Assembly: GCA_963558965.1 (NCBI GenBank)
Contig: CAUWIT010000001.1
Location: 62,001 to 126,000 of the forward strand
Origin: Gallibacter sp963558965
Lineage (GTDB): Bacteria; Bacillota; Clostridia; Peptostreptococcales; Anaerovoracaceae
Length of the DNA: 64,000 nt
Direction of reading: 5' to 3'
A program made the translations under genes and the position numbers. Below, piece after piece: positions 25,915 through 34,121 of the stretch. Position 1 is the first letter of the stretch, and the number at the start of each line of letters is the position of its first letter. The notes under the pieces are model-generated. The model ran no database searches and was not told the origin of the DNA. It saw nothing but the letters and a program-made list of their open reading frames with translations.

Positions 25915-26454
25915 TTATATAAGTTCAGCAATTTGCTTACCTATAAAATTCTCTAACTCGTGTACATATTCAACAAAGTTTTTCGCTCCATCTTCTAGAA
26001 CGTCTTTCTTCTCTTCGCCAAACTTCAACAATGCCTTTGATACAATGTATTCCATTCTCTTCTCAGGACCTACATATTTATCATCAAGCACCATTCGATC
26101 TGCCAGGCAAAGAACATCTTCTTCATCAATTTGAGATACTTTATGTTCAATACTATGAAAAGTATGATTACATACCACTTTTGCCACATTATCCAAACCA
26201 ATTGATGCTAGATACTCTGCACCTACCTTATCATGTTTACTGTGAACTCTGGCTATATCGTGCAGGTAACCAGCTGAAATCACAAGAGGTATATTTAAAT
26301 TTAGCCCACAACAATTAAGCTCCACTGCAATGGCTTCAGCAACTTGTGCTACCATTTTACAATGACGCCTAACATGTTCAGGTGTACCATATTTTTCTAG
26401 AAGAATGACACATTCTTCTTTTGAAGGACACTGTTCTGTTTTACTTGTTCTCAA
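25915..26454 (-). CDS. HD-domain phosphohydrolase
   Basis: A 179-residue metal-dependent phosphohydrolase of the HD superfamily. Counting from a TTG at 26478 the metal motif is H39, H73-D74 in GYLHDIARVHSKHD, with a late conserved D in LADRMVLDD. The likely start is the TTG at 26454, nine bases after GAGGTGG, overlapping the upstream gene by 14 bases; GTG at 26472 is an alternative. The substrate may be a nucleotide; it cannot be read from the sequence. Last gene of the YopX cassette. HD proteins also occur beside molybdenum hydroxylase genes, which lie just upstream here, but a functional tie is speculative. Confidence 0.7.
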   Translation of the reverse strand: MRTSKTEQCPSKEECVILLEKYGTPEHVRRHCKMVAQVAEAIAVELNCCGLNLNIPLVISAGYLHDIARVHSKHDKVGAEYLASIGLDNVAKVVCNHTFHSIEHKVSQIDEEDVLCLADRMVLDDKYVGPEKRMEYIVSKALLKFGEEKKDVLEDGAKNFVEYVHELENFIGKQIAELI

Positions 26455-26884
26455 TATAACTTTCCACCTCACAGACAATAAGCTGATCTGGTTCTTCTGG
26501 ATTATACAAATTTACATTTGTAGTTCCACACATATGACTATCTTCTTTACAATAGCCGCTTATAACTTCTTTAACCCATTCCATAGGCCATGGAGTTTCT
26601 ATCTCACCTTCTAATATGTTTCCGTCAACATCTAGTGTAAGGTTTTGTTTTTTTAGTTCACATGGAATGCTATCCACATCAACAATAGTAACCTTGTAAA
26701 ATCTAGAAGGTATAATCTTATTATTATCTTCTTCAGGAATGATATATGAAACTTCGCTTCCCATATTATGTGCTAATTTTCTACTGCAGCTTGTTTTACA
26801 TCCTGTAGAACAAGTTTTGCACATTTCGCTTTGACCAACTGGATCAAAACGTCTGTAATTCTTATCTATTATATGTTTACCCAA
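26441..26884 (-). CDS. Unrecognised cysteine-motif protein
   Basis: A 147-residue soluble protein I do not recognise. Its N-terminal part has a compact C-x2-C-x3-C-x3-C cluster (C22, C25, C29, C33) that could bind zinc or an iron-sulfur centre, followed by a mostly beta-like region without known motifs. The start is decided by the ribosome binding site: GAGAGG followed by six bases and a TTG at 26884 repeats exactly the leader of the preceding gene (GAGAGG-N6-ATG); an ATG at 26902 has no such site. It overlaps both neighbours. Membership of the cassette is the only clue to its role. Confidence 0.5.
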   Translation of the reverse strand: MGKHIIDKNYRRFDPVGQSEMCKTCSTGCKTSCSRKLAHNMGSEVSYIIPEEDNNKIIPSRFYKVTIVDVDSIPCELKKQNLTLDVDGNILEGEIETPWPMEWVKEVISGYCKEDSHMCGTTNVNLYNPEEPDQLIVCEVESYIENK

Positions 26885-27425
26885 AATAATCCTCTCTCTC
26901 ATCTTCTTCTACTTCAGCACTGAAATAGATACACTGCCATCTTCCTTTAGTATATTCTTCGGATTTTTCAAACAGCTCATCAAGAGTATCAAACTGGTGT
27001 ATCTCTCCACTTGAATACATATTTATTTTATTGATTTCCATGAACCACTTATTTTCTTCTTCGTTGTACCAAACAAGGGTATCATCAGCTTTGTTGAAGA
27101 ACTGTGTTATACCATTATTAAATTCTTTCTTAAAATCCTCTGCTGTAGGATCTGTTAGCGGTAAAAAAATTCTATTTATCTCAAGGTCAAATGTCTTGCC
27201 GTTGTCTGTTCTTGTAGCAGTAAGTCTTTTGTACTTTTCGCCTATTTCCAATTTTTCGCCTGCTATCTTAAGCATATGGCTTACCGCATCAACAACCAAG
27301 ATAAATATTTTGTCTCCTTCTTCTTCAAATCTACCTTCTATCTCAAACATATCGTCCTCAAGGTAGAAGTCTACAGATTTACCATCAATACTCTCACAAC
27401 TATATTTATCTTTTAAATCTAACAT
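26877..27425 (-). CDS. Unrecognised acidic protein
   Basis: A 182-residue, strongly acidic soluble protein with no motif I know. There are no membrane segments or cysteine clusters (a single C near the N-terminus and one in GRWQCIYF). The sequence reads as an alpha/beta domain with many E, D and aromatic residues (VEEDEREDYFG at the end). GAGAGG lies six bases before the ATG. It lies 12 bases after the YopX-family gene and overlaps the next gene by eight bases, so the four cassette genes appear co-transcribed and coupled. Confidence 0.5.
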   Translation of the reverse strand: MLDLKDKYSCESIDGKSVDFYLEDDMFEIEGRFEEEGDKIFILVVDAVSHMLKIAGEKLEIGEKYKRLTATRTDNGKTFDLEINRIFLPLTDPTAEDFKKEFNNGITQFFNKADDTLVWYNEEENKWFMEINKINMYSSGEIHQFDTLDELFEKSEEYTKGRWQCIYFSAEVEEDEREDYFG

Positions 27426-27437
27426 TATAATCCTCTC

Positions 27438-27845
27438 TTATTCAACACTAAAATCCAGTAATTCAGGATTTTCATATATATTTCCCTTAAGTTCAAATGT
27501 ATCTGACATATATGGACCACCCATTGCAATAGATCCGTCATTTCCAATTAACATAAATCCTGCAATTTCTTCACTCCACATAATCTGATAAACGCCATTG
27601 TCATCCTTAACAACGTCTCCTTCAAAAATTTCATTTTGATTATTATCATACCAACCTGTACTCTGAAGTGGGAATAGTTCAGTTGGTTCAGCTGGATTGC
27701 TAAAATCATATATGATAAGGCTACCATATGATAAATATCCATATATTGTTTTTTCTAAATCGTTAGCATCTTCCTGTTCTAACTGTTCAGGAGTGTACAT
27801 TTTTTTCTTTACATCATCCCATGCTCTAAATCTTAAATCACGCAT
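27438..27845 (-). CDS. YopX family protein
   Basis: A 135-residue protein with the YopX domain: the opening RDLRFRAWDDVKKKMY, the central STGWYDNNQNEIFEGDVVKDD and the closing ELKGNIYENPELL are all textbook. YopX proteins come from phages such as SPbeta and their function is unknown. No phage structural, integrase or packaging gene is nearby, so this one is domesticated or part of a small cassette with three other genes. It starts 98 bases after the molybdenum hydroxylase gene, same strand; a hairpin GTGTTGTC/GGCAGCAC in that gap may attenuate read-through. Confidence 0.85.
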   Translation of the reverse strand: MRDLRFRAWDDVKKKMYTPEQLEQEDANDLEKTIYGYLSYGSLIIYDFSNPAEPTELFPLQSTGWYDNNQNEIFEGDVVKDDNGVYQIMWSEEIAGFMLIGNDGSIAMGGPYMSDTFELKGNIYENPELLDFSVE

Positions 27846-27943
27846 TATTACTTCCTCTTTTTCTTAATATGGCATGAGTGCTGCCTAAAAAGACAACACC
27901 CATACCTTGAATTTTAAATTGTTATATTATACTTTATAATGGC

Positions 27944-30289
27944 TTAAAATACGCCTTTTGCCTTCTGTTCCTTAATTGCATTAAGAACCTTTTCAGGTGT
28001 TAGTGGCATTTCTGTAAATCTTACGCCGATTGCATCGTATACAGCGTTGAAGATAGCTGGAATTGTAGGCTGAATTGGGCCTTCACCAGATTCCTTAGCA
28101 CCATATGGAGCTGAAGGGTCATATGCATCAACAATGTTTGCATCGATATCTGGTACGTCTAATGCTGTAGGCATCTTGTAGTCATGTAATGATGGGTTCA
28201 AGAATCTTCCATCTGGACCAATCTTCATTTCTTCGTATAATGCCTGTCCTAGACCCATACCAACAGATCCGTGAACCTGACCTTCTACACTCTGAGGGTT
28301 GATTGCAACACCGCAGTCTCCTGCTTCTGTAATCTTAACAACATTGATCTTACCTGTTTCTAGATCTACATCAACTTCAGCGATCTGAGCACTGAATCCG
28401 AATGTAGGTGAGTGACCGATGTTACCACCCTGCTGGATACCTTTTCTTCTTGGAGGTGTGAACTGTCCAGTCTTTGAAAGAGGTCCGTTTGCCTGGATGT
28501 AAGCTGATACAACTTCTCTCCAAGGAACTCTCTGGTAAGGTTTGTAGATGTTGTAGAATTCTCTATCTTTAACTTCTACTTCTTCCCCTCTGATACCTAG
28601 CATATGACCAGCCATTGGTTTTAGTTCTGCATTGATCTGTTCTGCAGCCTGTCTAATAGCCCAACCTGTAGCAAATGTTAGACGGCTTGCGAATGTACCT
28701 AGGTCAAATGTTGATACTTTTGTATCTCTTGGAATTACAGTAACATCTTCTGTTTTTACACCTAATGTTTCTGCAGCCATCTGAGCCATTACCATATCAA
28801 CACCCTGTCCGATATCAGTAGCACCACAGTAAACTGTTACATCGTTTTCTTCATCAACTTTGATAGTTGCTACTGTATGAGGTTTGTATGATAGGTATAA
28901 TGTGTATGATGTACCTGAGATATAGTATCCACCTGATAGACCGATACCTTTACCAAATGGTAGTTTACCATGCTTTTCTTTGTATCCTGATTTTTCAACA
29001 CATTCAGTTAAGCACTTCTTGTATTCTGAATGAGGAACATACATCTTACTTTCAGCTGTATATCCTGATTCGATAGCGTTAAGCATTCTGATTTCATATG
29101 GGTCCATGCCGAAGTGAGCAGCTGCCTGGTCAAGCATCTGTTCCATAGCGAATCTAGGCTGAACACCACCAAGACCTCTAAATGCTCCGCAAGTAGGTTT
29201 GTTTGTGTAAACTCTCTTACCATCGAATTTTACGTTTGGAATCTTGTATGGTAGGTGTACCATTGATGCTGTGTAGAATAATACAACGATACCCCATCCA
29301 GCGTATGCTCCACCGTCCATTAAGTTGTTGAATTCGCAAGCAGTAATCTTACCGTTCTTATCGAATCCCATTTTAACATTCATGTAACATGGATGTCTTC
29401 CGTTGTTTGTAGCAAATACTTCACTTCTTTCATATGTCATCTTAACTGGTCTACCAATTTTTCTTGATAGGATTGATGCACAGAAGTCAGCCTGTGAAGC
29501 AACACCTTTACCACCAAATCCACCACCGATTAGTGGAACTGTAATTCTGATATCACTTAGAGGCATTTCTAGTACTTTTGCTAACTGCTGATGTGTATAG
29601 TGAGGAACCTGACAAGTAGCATATAGGTGTAGTTTTCCTGTAGCTACATCAAAATCAGCAAGTGCTGACTGAGGTTCGATAAATCCATGGTTTACATATG
29701 AAGAATAGTAGTTCTGTTCTAGAACGAAATCAGCTTCTTCTAGAGCTTTGTCTGGATCTCCATAAACCTGAACACCTTCGTATGAAATGTTGTTAGGGCA
29801 ATCTTCGTGAATTCTTAGGTCATCTCTCTTAATTGCTTCTCTAGGGTCAACGATTGCTTCTAACTCTTCATATTCAACTTCGATTAATTCTAGAGCTTTT
29901 TCAGCGATTTCTTCTGTAACTGCTGCAACAGCTGCAACTGGTTCTCCCCAGTTTCTAACTTTGTCTACAGCTAGAGCATGTTCGTTTGCATTGTGAGGAA
30001 CGATACCGTAAGGGATCTTACAGTCTTCTCCTGTAATAACTGCTAGAACACCTTCAAGTTCCATAGCTTTGCTGTAATCGATGTTGATGATTTTAGCATG
30101 TGCATGTTTACTTCTTAGGAATTTACCATATACCATTCTTGGTAATGTAAGGTCGTCTGTATACTGAACGGCACCTTTTACTTTTGCAGGACCGTCAGGT
30201 CTTCTAATACTACGTCCAACTTCTGTGAACTCTTTAGTATAATCCCTGTAATTGTTGTATCTGTTAGATACTTCGTACATTTTACCCAT
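27944..30289 (-). CDS. Molybdenum hydroxylase, molybdopterin-binding subunit (xanthine dehydrogenase family)
   Basis: A 781-residue catalytic subunit of the xanthine dehydrogenase/aldehyde oxidase family. It contains the small a/b hammerhead domain (VGRSIRRPDGPAKVKG), the Mo-co loops GGGFGGKG and AFRGLGG, the QGGNIGHSPTFGFSAQIAEV segment, VEGQVHGSVGMGLGQALYEE, and the active-site glutamate in GAKESGEG. GAKESGEG is closer to hydroxybenzoyl-CoA reductase-like and other clostridial hydroxylases than to true xanthine dehydrogenase; the substrate is open. No in-frame TGA is seen, so no selenocysteine. Start ATG 30289 follows AAGGAGGG by six bases and shares one base with the upstream stop (TAATG). 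Glutamine codons I checked are nearly all CAG, as in rpsA and efp, hinting at high expression. Confidence 0.9.
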   Translation of the reverse strand: MGKMYEVSNRYNNYRDYTKEFTEVGRSIRRPDGPAKVKGAVQYTDDLTLPRMVYGKFLRSKHAHAKIINIDYSKAMELEGVLAVITGEDCKIPYGIVPHNANEHALAVDKVRNWGEPVAAVAAVTEEIAEKALELIEVEYEELEAIVDPREAIKRDDLRIHEDCPNNISYEGVQVYGDPDKALEEADFVLEQNYYSSYVNHGFIEPQSALADFDVATGKLHLYATCQVPHYTHQQLAKVLEMPLSDIRITVPLIGGGFGGKGVASQADFCASILSRKIGRPVKMTYERSEVFATNNGRHPCYMNVKMGFDKNGKITACEFNNLMDGGAYAGWGIVVLFYTASMVHLPYKIPNVKFDGKRVYTNKPTCGAFRGLGGVQPRFAMEQMLDQAAAHFGMDPYEIRMLNAIESGYTAESKMYVPHSEYKKCLTECVEKSGYKEKHGKLPFGKGIGLSGGYYISGTSYTLYLSYKPHTVATIKVDEENDVTVYCGATDIGQGVDMVMAQMAAETLGVKTEDVTVIPRDTKVSTFDLGTFASRLTFATGWAIRQAAEQINAELKPMAGHMLGIRGEEVEVKDREFYNIYKPYQRVPWREVVSAYIQANGPLSKTGQFTPPRRKGIQQGGNIGHSPTFGFSAQIAEVDVDLETGKINVVKITEAGDCGVAINPQSVEGQVHGSVGMGLGQALYEEMKIGPDGRFLNPSLHDYKMPTALDVPDIDANIVDAYDPSAPYGAKESGEGPIQPTIPAIFNAVYDAIGVRFTEMPLTPEKVLNAIKEQKAKGVF

Positions 30290-30774
30290 TATTTTCCCTC
30301 CTTCTCTGCAAGTGCTTTCGCATAATCTTCTATTGCAGCTAGGATGTTTACGTAACCTGTACATCTGCATGCATTTCCTGCAATAGCAGTCTTAATTTCT
30401 TCTCTAGTTGGAGTTGGATTTCTGTCAATAAGCGCTTTTGATGAAAGAATCATACCTGGTGTACAGAATCCGCACTGTACAGCGCCGTGATCAAGAAATG
30501 ACTCCTGAAGTGGATGAAGTGTTCCATCAGGATTTGCAATACCTTCAATTGTTGTGATTTTTTTGCCAACAGCTGAAACTGCTAATTTAATACATGATAG
30601 TTCTGGTTTTCCATCAATAAGTACTGTACAGCTACCACAGTCTCCCTGTCCACAACCTTTTTTTGTTCCTGTTAGACCTACTTTTTTTCTAATTACGTCT
30701 ACTAAAAGGTCTGTAGGAGAAACAATAACTTCATAATCCTGGTCATTTATATTTAAAGTAATTACCTGACTCAT
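30289..30774 (-). CDS. Molybdenum hydroxylase, 2Fe-2S subunit
   Basis: A 161-residue electron-transfer subunit with both [2Fe-2S] clusters: the plant-ferredoxin-type set C41, C46, C49, C61 (GCGQGDCGSCT) and the helical-domain set C101, C104, C136, C138 (CGFCTPG, CRCTGY). Every ligand is present. It carries electrons from the molybdenum subunit to the FAD subunit. Gene order FAD, Fe-S, Mo with overlaps or two-base gaps shows one operon and a heterotrimer. An AGGAGG site precedes the ATG. Confidence 0.94.
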   Translation of the reverse strand: MSQVITLNINDQDYEVIVSPTDLLVDVIRKKVGLTGTKKGCGQGDCGSCTVLIDGKPELSCIKLAVSAVGKKITTIEGIANPDGTLHPLQESFLDHGAVQCGFCTPGMILSSKALIDRNPTPTREEIKTAIAGNACRCTGYVNILAAIEDYAKALAEKEGK

Positions 30775-30776
30775 TT

Positions 30777-31658
30777 TTAAACCTCCTTTGCAGCATCATA
30801 AGCATCTTTAACAAGTCTTCTTGCTAAAGCACCGATTACATCTCTTCTGTATTCTGCGGATGCTCTAATATCTGAAATAGGTTTAGCTTCGCTCATAGCA
30901 GCTTCACTAACTTCTTCAATTAATTCATCAGTAAGTTCTTTTCCGATAAGAATTTCAGGAGCTTTTTCTGAAATAAGTGGCTTTGGAGCAACTGAACCCA
31001 TTGCCATCTTAACATCTTTGATAGTCTTCTGGTCATCTTCTAGAGTGATTCTTACTGACATGATTGCGCAGTCAATTTCCATAGCGTTTCTTAGACCAAT
31101 GTGACCGTATTCTGCTCTTGAATGAGCTGGCTGAGCAGGTAGGAAAATCTTTGTAATCATTTCGTTTTCTGCTAGAACGTTTTTACGGTTTCCAAGGATA
31201 AAGTCTTCAAGTTTTACTCTTCTTTCGCCATCAATGCTTTCAATTACAACCTGTGCATCTAGTACTGCAAGTGGAGTATGAGTTTCTCCAGCAGGAAGTG
31301 AGTGAGCAACGTTTCCGCCAAGAGTAGCCATTGTTCTTACCTGGTATGAACCAATCTGATCTGCTGCGAAGCATAGTGCATGATAATCTTTGTCTAGTTC
31401 TTTAGAAGCGCCGATGTCAGCGATCTTAGTACAAGCTCCAATTTCAACACCATCAGCTGTAAATTCGATGCCTGATAATTCTTCAATTTCTGATACGTTA
31501 ATTACATGCTCAGGAGCGATCATCTTTTCCTTAAGCATAATTACAAGGTCAGTACCACCAGCAAGTATTTTGGCACTTCCACCAACTTTGTTTAGTAGTT
31601 CTAAAACCTCTGCTTTTGTTTCGGGTGCATGATATTCATAGTTACATAAAATATTCAT
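30777..31658 (-). CDS. Molybdenum hydroxylase, FAD-binding subunit
   Basis: A 293-residue flavoprotein subunit of the CoxM/XdhB type. FAD-binding motifs AGGTDLVIMLKEKM (about 34-47) and TLGGNVAHSLPAGE (about 110-123) are present, then the CO dehydrogenase flavoprotein C-terminal domain. No extra cysteine pair for a further Fe-S cluster, as seen in 4-hydroxybenzoyl-CoA reductase, is evident, which argues against that enzyme. First gene of the three-subunit operon; GGGGGAG lies before the ATG. Upstream is the 870-bp gap with a second, unexplained ribosome binding site. Confidence 0.9.
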   Translation of the reverse strand: MNILCNYEYHAPETKAEVLELLNKVGGSAKILAGGTDLVIMLKEKMIAPEHVINVSEIEELSGIEFTADGVEIGACTKIADIGASKELDKDYHALCFAADQIGSYQVRTMATLGGNVAHSLPAGETHTPLAVLDAQVVIESIDGERRVKLEDFILGNRKNVLAENEMITKIFLPAQPAHSRAEYGHIGLRNAMEIDCAIMSVRITLEDDQKTIKDVKMAMGSVAPKPLISEKAPEILIGKELTDELIEEVSEAAMSEAKPISDIRASAEYRRDVIGALARRLVKDAYDAAKEV

Positions 31659-31697
31659 TTAAGCACTCCCCCTTTCAAAAAAAATTAGTATAAATAA

Positions 31698-31747
31698 TCA
31701 ATAATTAACAATAAACGTATTTTTATACAATGAATATTTACCTCCTT
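31698..31747 (-). promoter_or_regulatory. Orphan ribosome binding site and possible leader peptide
   Basis: On the minus strand a full AAGGAGG (31741-31747) stands about 80 bases before the FAD-subunit gene, with no long reading frame after it. Ten bases on, a TTG opens a ten-codon frame (31698-31730, reading LYKNTFIVNY) that stops before the operon. It may be a leader peptide or translational switch. Confidence 0.3.
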
Positions 31748-32157
31748 CCCATATTCACTGTATCTCTAAGTTGGATGAATTGTTTTGTATTTTGGATAAA
31801 TAAGATGTTTTTTTTATTATTTATAGTAACCTTTACTTACTATTTAATAATTTTTTTGTTTTCTACTCACAACTTTTTTTAATACATCTTTGCACCTACA
31901 ATTCTACAATAAGAAAATTTCAATTGCAAGAAAATTGTTAAAAATATAATCATCTGGTTTTTCTTAATTATTTATGCATATTTATACAATTTTACAGCCT
32001 GTTTCAGCTTGTTTTTTTATCAAAATTGGAGATATTAGCTTCATATTGAACAAATGTTAAAATTTTAACCATTACAAGGATTTTTTCCATTATCTAACAA
32101 ATTAATCGAAAACAAAAATAAATTAGATATCCACTGCATTTTATGAAAACAAAAAAA

Positions 32158-32192
32158 GGCTCTTTTGACTTGATATTTCAATCAAAAGAACC
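32158..32192 (-). terminator. Terminator after the xdhC region
   Basis: Stem GGCTCTTTTGA with TCAAAAGAACC (32158-32168 with 32182-32192, one mismatch); on the minus strand followed by seven T residues. It would end transcripts coming from xdhC about 335 bases after its stop. Confidence 0.75.
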
Positions 32193-32528
32193 TCTATTTA
32201 AATCTTATTTACCTTATATTTTTCATCCAAAATCTTCATCACCCAATTTGATATATTTTCACTTAAATTCTTACAAATTTAAACAAACCTTATATTGTGA
32301 TTTGTATATATATTCATTGGGGTATTTTTACATTTATGTATTTTATTGTCTTTTATGCTATTTTTTGAAATAGAGTTAAAAATTATATTTTATATACTCA
32401 TCAATTTATAGTATTTTTGACACTAAGTGTCACCTATATCATCTACTATCAATAAGTAAATTGTTTCTATTTTTTACTTGCACCCTTATGTTTTTGAAAC
32501 AATTTTTATTGAATTATCCAAAATATTT

Positions 32529-33545
32529 TTACTTGTTTTTTGCTCTTTCATAGATTAGCTGTCCTGCAATACTAACAGCAATTTCTGCTGGTGTTTCTGC
32601 AAGTATTTCTAATCCGATTGGAGTAGTTATTCTTGCTATATCGTCATCTGTATATCCTGCTTCTCTTAATTTAGCATTTATACTATCGATTTTTCTTCTG
32701 CTACCTATTACACCGATATATTGTGCATCTGTCTTTAGAACATGTTTTTCAACTTCTAGATCGTTGGCATGTCCTCTTGTCATTACGCATACATAATCGT
32801 TTGCTGTAATTTCGCTACAAACACTATCAAGGTCATCCATATCGATTATTCTTGTTTCAGTAACTCCTTCGAATAATTCTCTCTTTGTAAATTCTTCTCT
32901 ATCATCCATTACGATGCAGCTAAACTTAACTCTTGCCAACGCTGGAACTAATTCCTGAGCAACGTGGCCGCCACCAAAGATATATACTTTTTGACTGCTG
33001 TTTATCTGTTCTGCACAAAGTTTTTTACCTTTAAAGTCAACCTTAATTGCTTCGTCTGTTAATGTAGCTAAAAATTCTTCATCTACATCCATGCCCTTAG
33101 CGCCTGTTTCTCTGCAATAAACTGCAAATCCTGATTCGGCATCATCTGTTACGTCTGTAATGATCCAAATGTCTACGCCTTTATTAAATAATTCTAAAGC
33201 ATAGTCAACAGCTTCTCTTATATGGCTGTCTTCTGGTGATATATACTGGAAGTGACAAGAAACATCTCCTCCGCATATCATACCTAAATCCTGTATTTCA
33301 TTTTCTCTTAGCATGTAGCTATGGTTATATGATTTTTTATTTTCAAGAACTTCTACAGCTTTATGTTCACAATTGTATTCAACAGCACCACCGCCTATAG
33401 TTCCATATATACGGCCTTCTTTGCCAACAATCATTCTAGCTCCAGCTCCTCTAGGAGTTGATCCTGAAGATGCTGTAACACTTACCATTGTAAGATCATT
33501 ACCAGCTTTAAGTTCTCTATCCATAATTTCAAATAATTTTTTCAT
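32529..33545 (-). CDS. XdhC/CoxI family molybdoenzyme maturation protein
   Basis: A 338-residue protein with the N-terminal XdhC/CoxI domain (VTASSGSTPRGAGARMIVG, GTIGGGAVE, ICGGDVSC) and a C-terminal Rossmann domain (VYIFGGGHVAQELVPALA, VMTRGHANDLEVEKH, YIGVIGSRRKI). XdhC binds the molybdenum cofactor, helps its sulfuration and delivers it to hydroxylases of the xanthine dehydrogenase family, which fits the neighbouring operon. It follows the histidine phosphatase gene after 12 bases, third in the operon that begins at the regulated promoter near 35.2 kb. Confidence 0.9.
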   Translation of the reverse strand: MKKLFEIMDRELKAGNDLTMVSVTASSGSTPRGAGARMIVGKEGRIYGTIGGGAVEYNCEHKAVEVLENKKSYNHSYMLRENEIQDLGMICGGDVSCHFQYISPEDSHIREAVDYALELFNKGVDIWIITDVTDDAESGFAVYCRETGAKGMDVDEEFLATLTDEAIKVDFKGKKLCAEQINSSQKVYIFGGGHVAQELVPALARVKFSCIVMDDREEFTKRELFEGVTETRIIDMDDLDSVCSEITANDYVCVMTRGHANDLEVEKHVLKTDAQYIGVIGSRRKIDSINAKLREAGYTDDDIARITTPIGLEILAETPAEIAVSIAGQLIYERAKNK

Positions 33546-33557
33546 ATTTAATCTCTC

Positions 33558-34121
33558 CTATTTTAATGGTAGACATCCAGTTTCAACTGCAATAAATTTT
33601 TCTCCATCAAATTCAAATCGATTATAGCATCCACAAGGCTGCTTTATTGCTCTTGATGTTTTGATGTCTTTTCCTAATGTTTTCGCTATAAATGCGCAAT
33701 TTACTCCAGCATGTGCAACACATATTACATCGCCAGATGTACTTTTCATAATTTTGTTTAATGCTCCTTCAAATCTTAATAATGCATCAACTCTTTTCTC
33801 GCCGTATATTGGCTCGTCTCCAAGTTCCTTTTTTATACATTTTAGTGGGATTCCCTCCCAATGTCCCATGTATATTTCTTCAAGATTTTTTTCGATTATG
33901 ACTTCAATTTTTCCATCAGATATAATTTGTGCAGTAGTGATACAGCGTGTCAATGAGCTACAATATATTGCCTCTATGTTGTAGTCTTTAAAGAATTCCT
34001 GCAATCTAGCAGCCTCTTCTCTACCCTTTTGTCCTATATCAATCTCTGTTTTTCCAATACACAACTTAACTCCATTTTCGAAGTCTGGTGTTGCATGTCT
34101 CACTAGATAAAGGTTTCTCAT
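33558..34121 (-). CDS. Histidine phosphatase family protein
   Basis: A 187-residue phosphoglycerate-mutase-like phosphatase. The catalytic RHAT motif is at the N-terminus (LYLVRHATPDFENG), with SSLTRCITTAQII and the second histidine in CVAHAGVNC. The substrate is unknown; the fold would also fit alpha-ribazole phosphatase, but there are no cobalamin genes here. Similar phosphatases recur beside NTP transferase and XdhC genes in molybdenum hydroxylase clusters of anaerobes (for example the DVU_155x locus), which makes a cofactor-related role more likely. ATG overlaps the upstream stop by four bases. Confidence 0.82.
   Translation of the reverse strand: MRNLYLVRHATPDFENGVKLCIGKTEIDIGQKGREEAARLQEFFKDYNIEAIYCSSLTRCITTAQIISDGKIEVIIEKNLEEIYMGHWEGIPLKCIKKELGDEPIYGEKRVDALLRFEGALNKIMKSTSGDVICVAHAGVNCAFIAKTLGKDIKTSRAIKQPCGCYNRFEFDGEKFIAVETGCLPLK

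Larger units (their letters stand above)
31659..32528. other. 870-bp gene-poor gap in the molybdenum hydroxylase region
   Basis: Very AT-rich. It holds the orphan ribosome binding site (31741-31747), a perfect 14-bp palindrome GTTAAAATTTTAAC at 32056-32069, a terminator at 32158-32192 and a GACAC/GTGTC inverted repeat at 32419-32431. Between the xdhC stop and the terminator is about 335 bases of apparent 3' untranslated RNA; its last 24 codons on the minus strand (ending near 32200) read like a protein C-terminus (NLSENISNWVMKILDEKYK) but lack a start. I see no certain gene and no sigma-54 promoter. Confidence 0.5.

Noticed and set aside
27944..30289. Selenocysteine-containing hydroxylase
   Set aside because: The frame has no internal TGA, and the yqeB/yqeC-type genes of selenium-dependent hydroxylases are not present.
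27438..31658. Prophage or integrative element around the YopX gene
   Set aside because: No integrase, portal, terminase or repeat boundary is visible, and the flanks are an ordinary metabolic operon and a pilus operon.
31659..32140. Sigma-54 promoter or molybdenum-cofactor riboswitch before the hydroxylase operon
   Set aside because: I found no TGGCAC-N5-TTGC pattern and no structure of the size and GC content expected of that riboswitch.
32143..32373. A 76-residue plus-strand reading frame in the 870-bp gap
   Set aside because: Its first codons are made of the terminator hairpin, it has no ribosome binding site and its sequence is low-complexity F/Y/L/K, as expected from translating AT-rich noncoding DNA.
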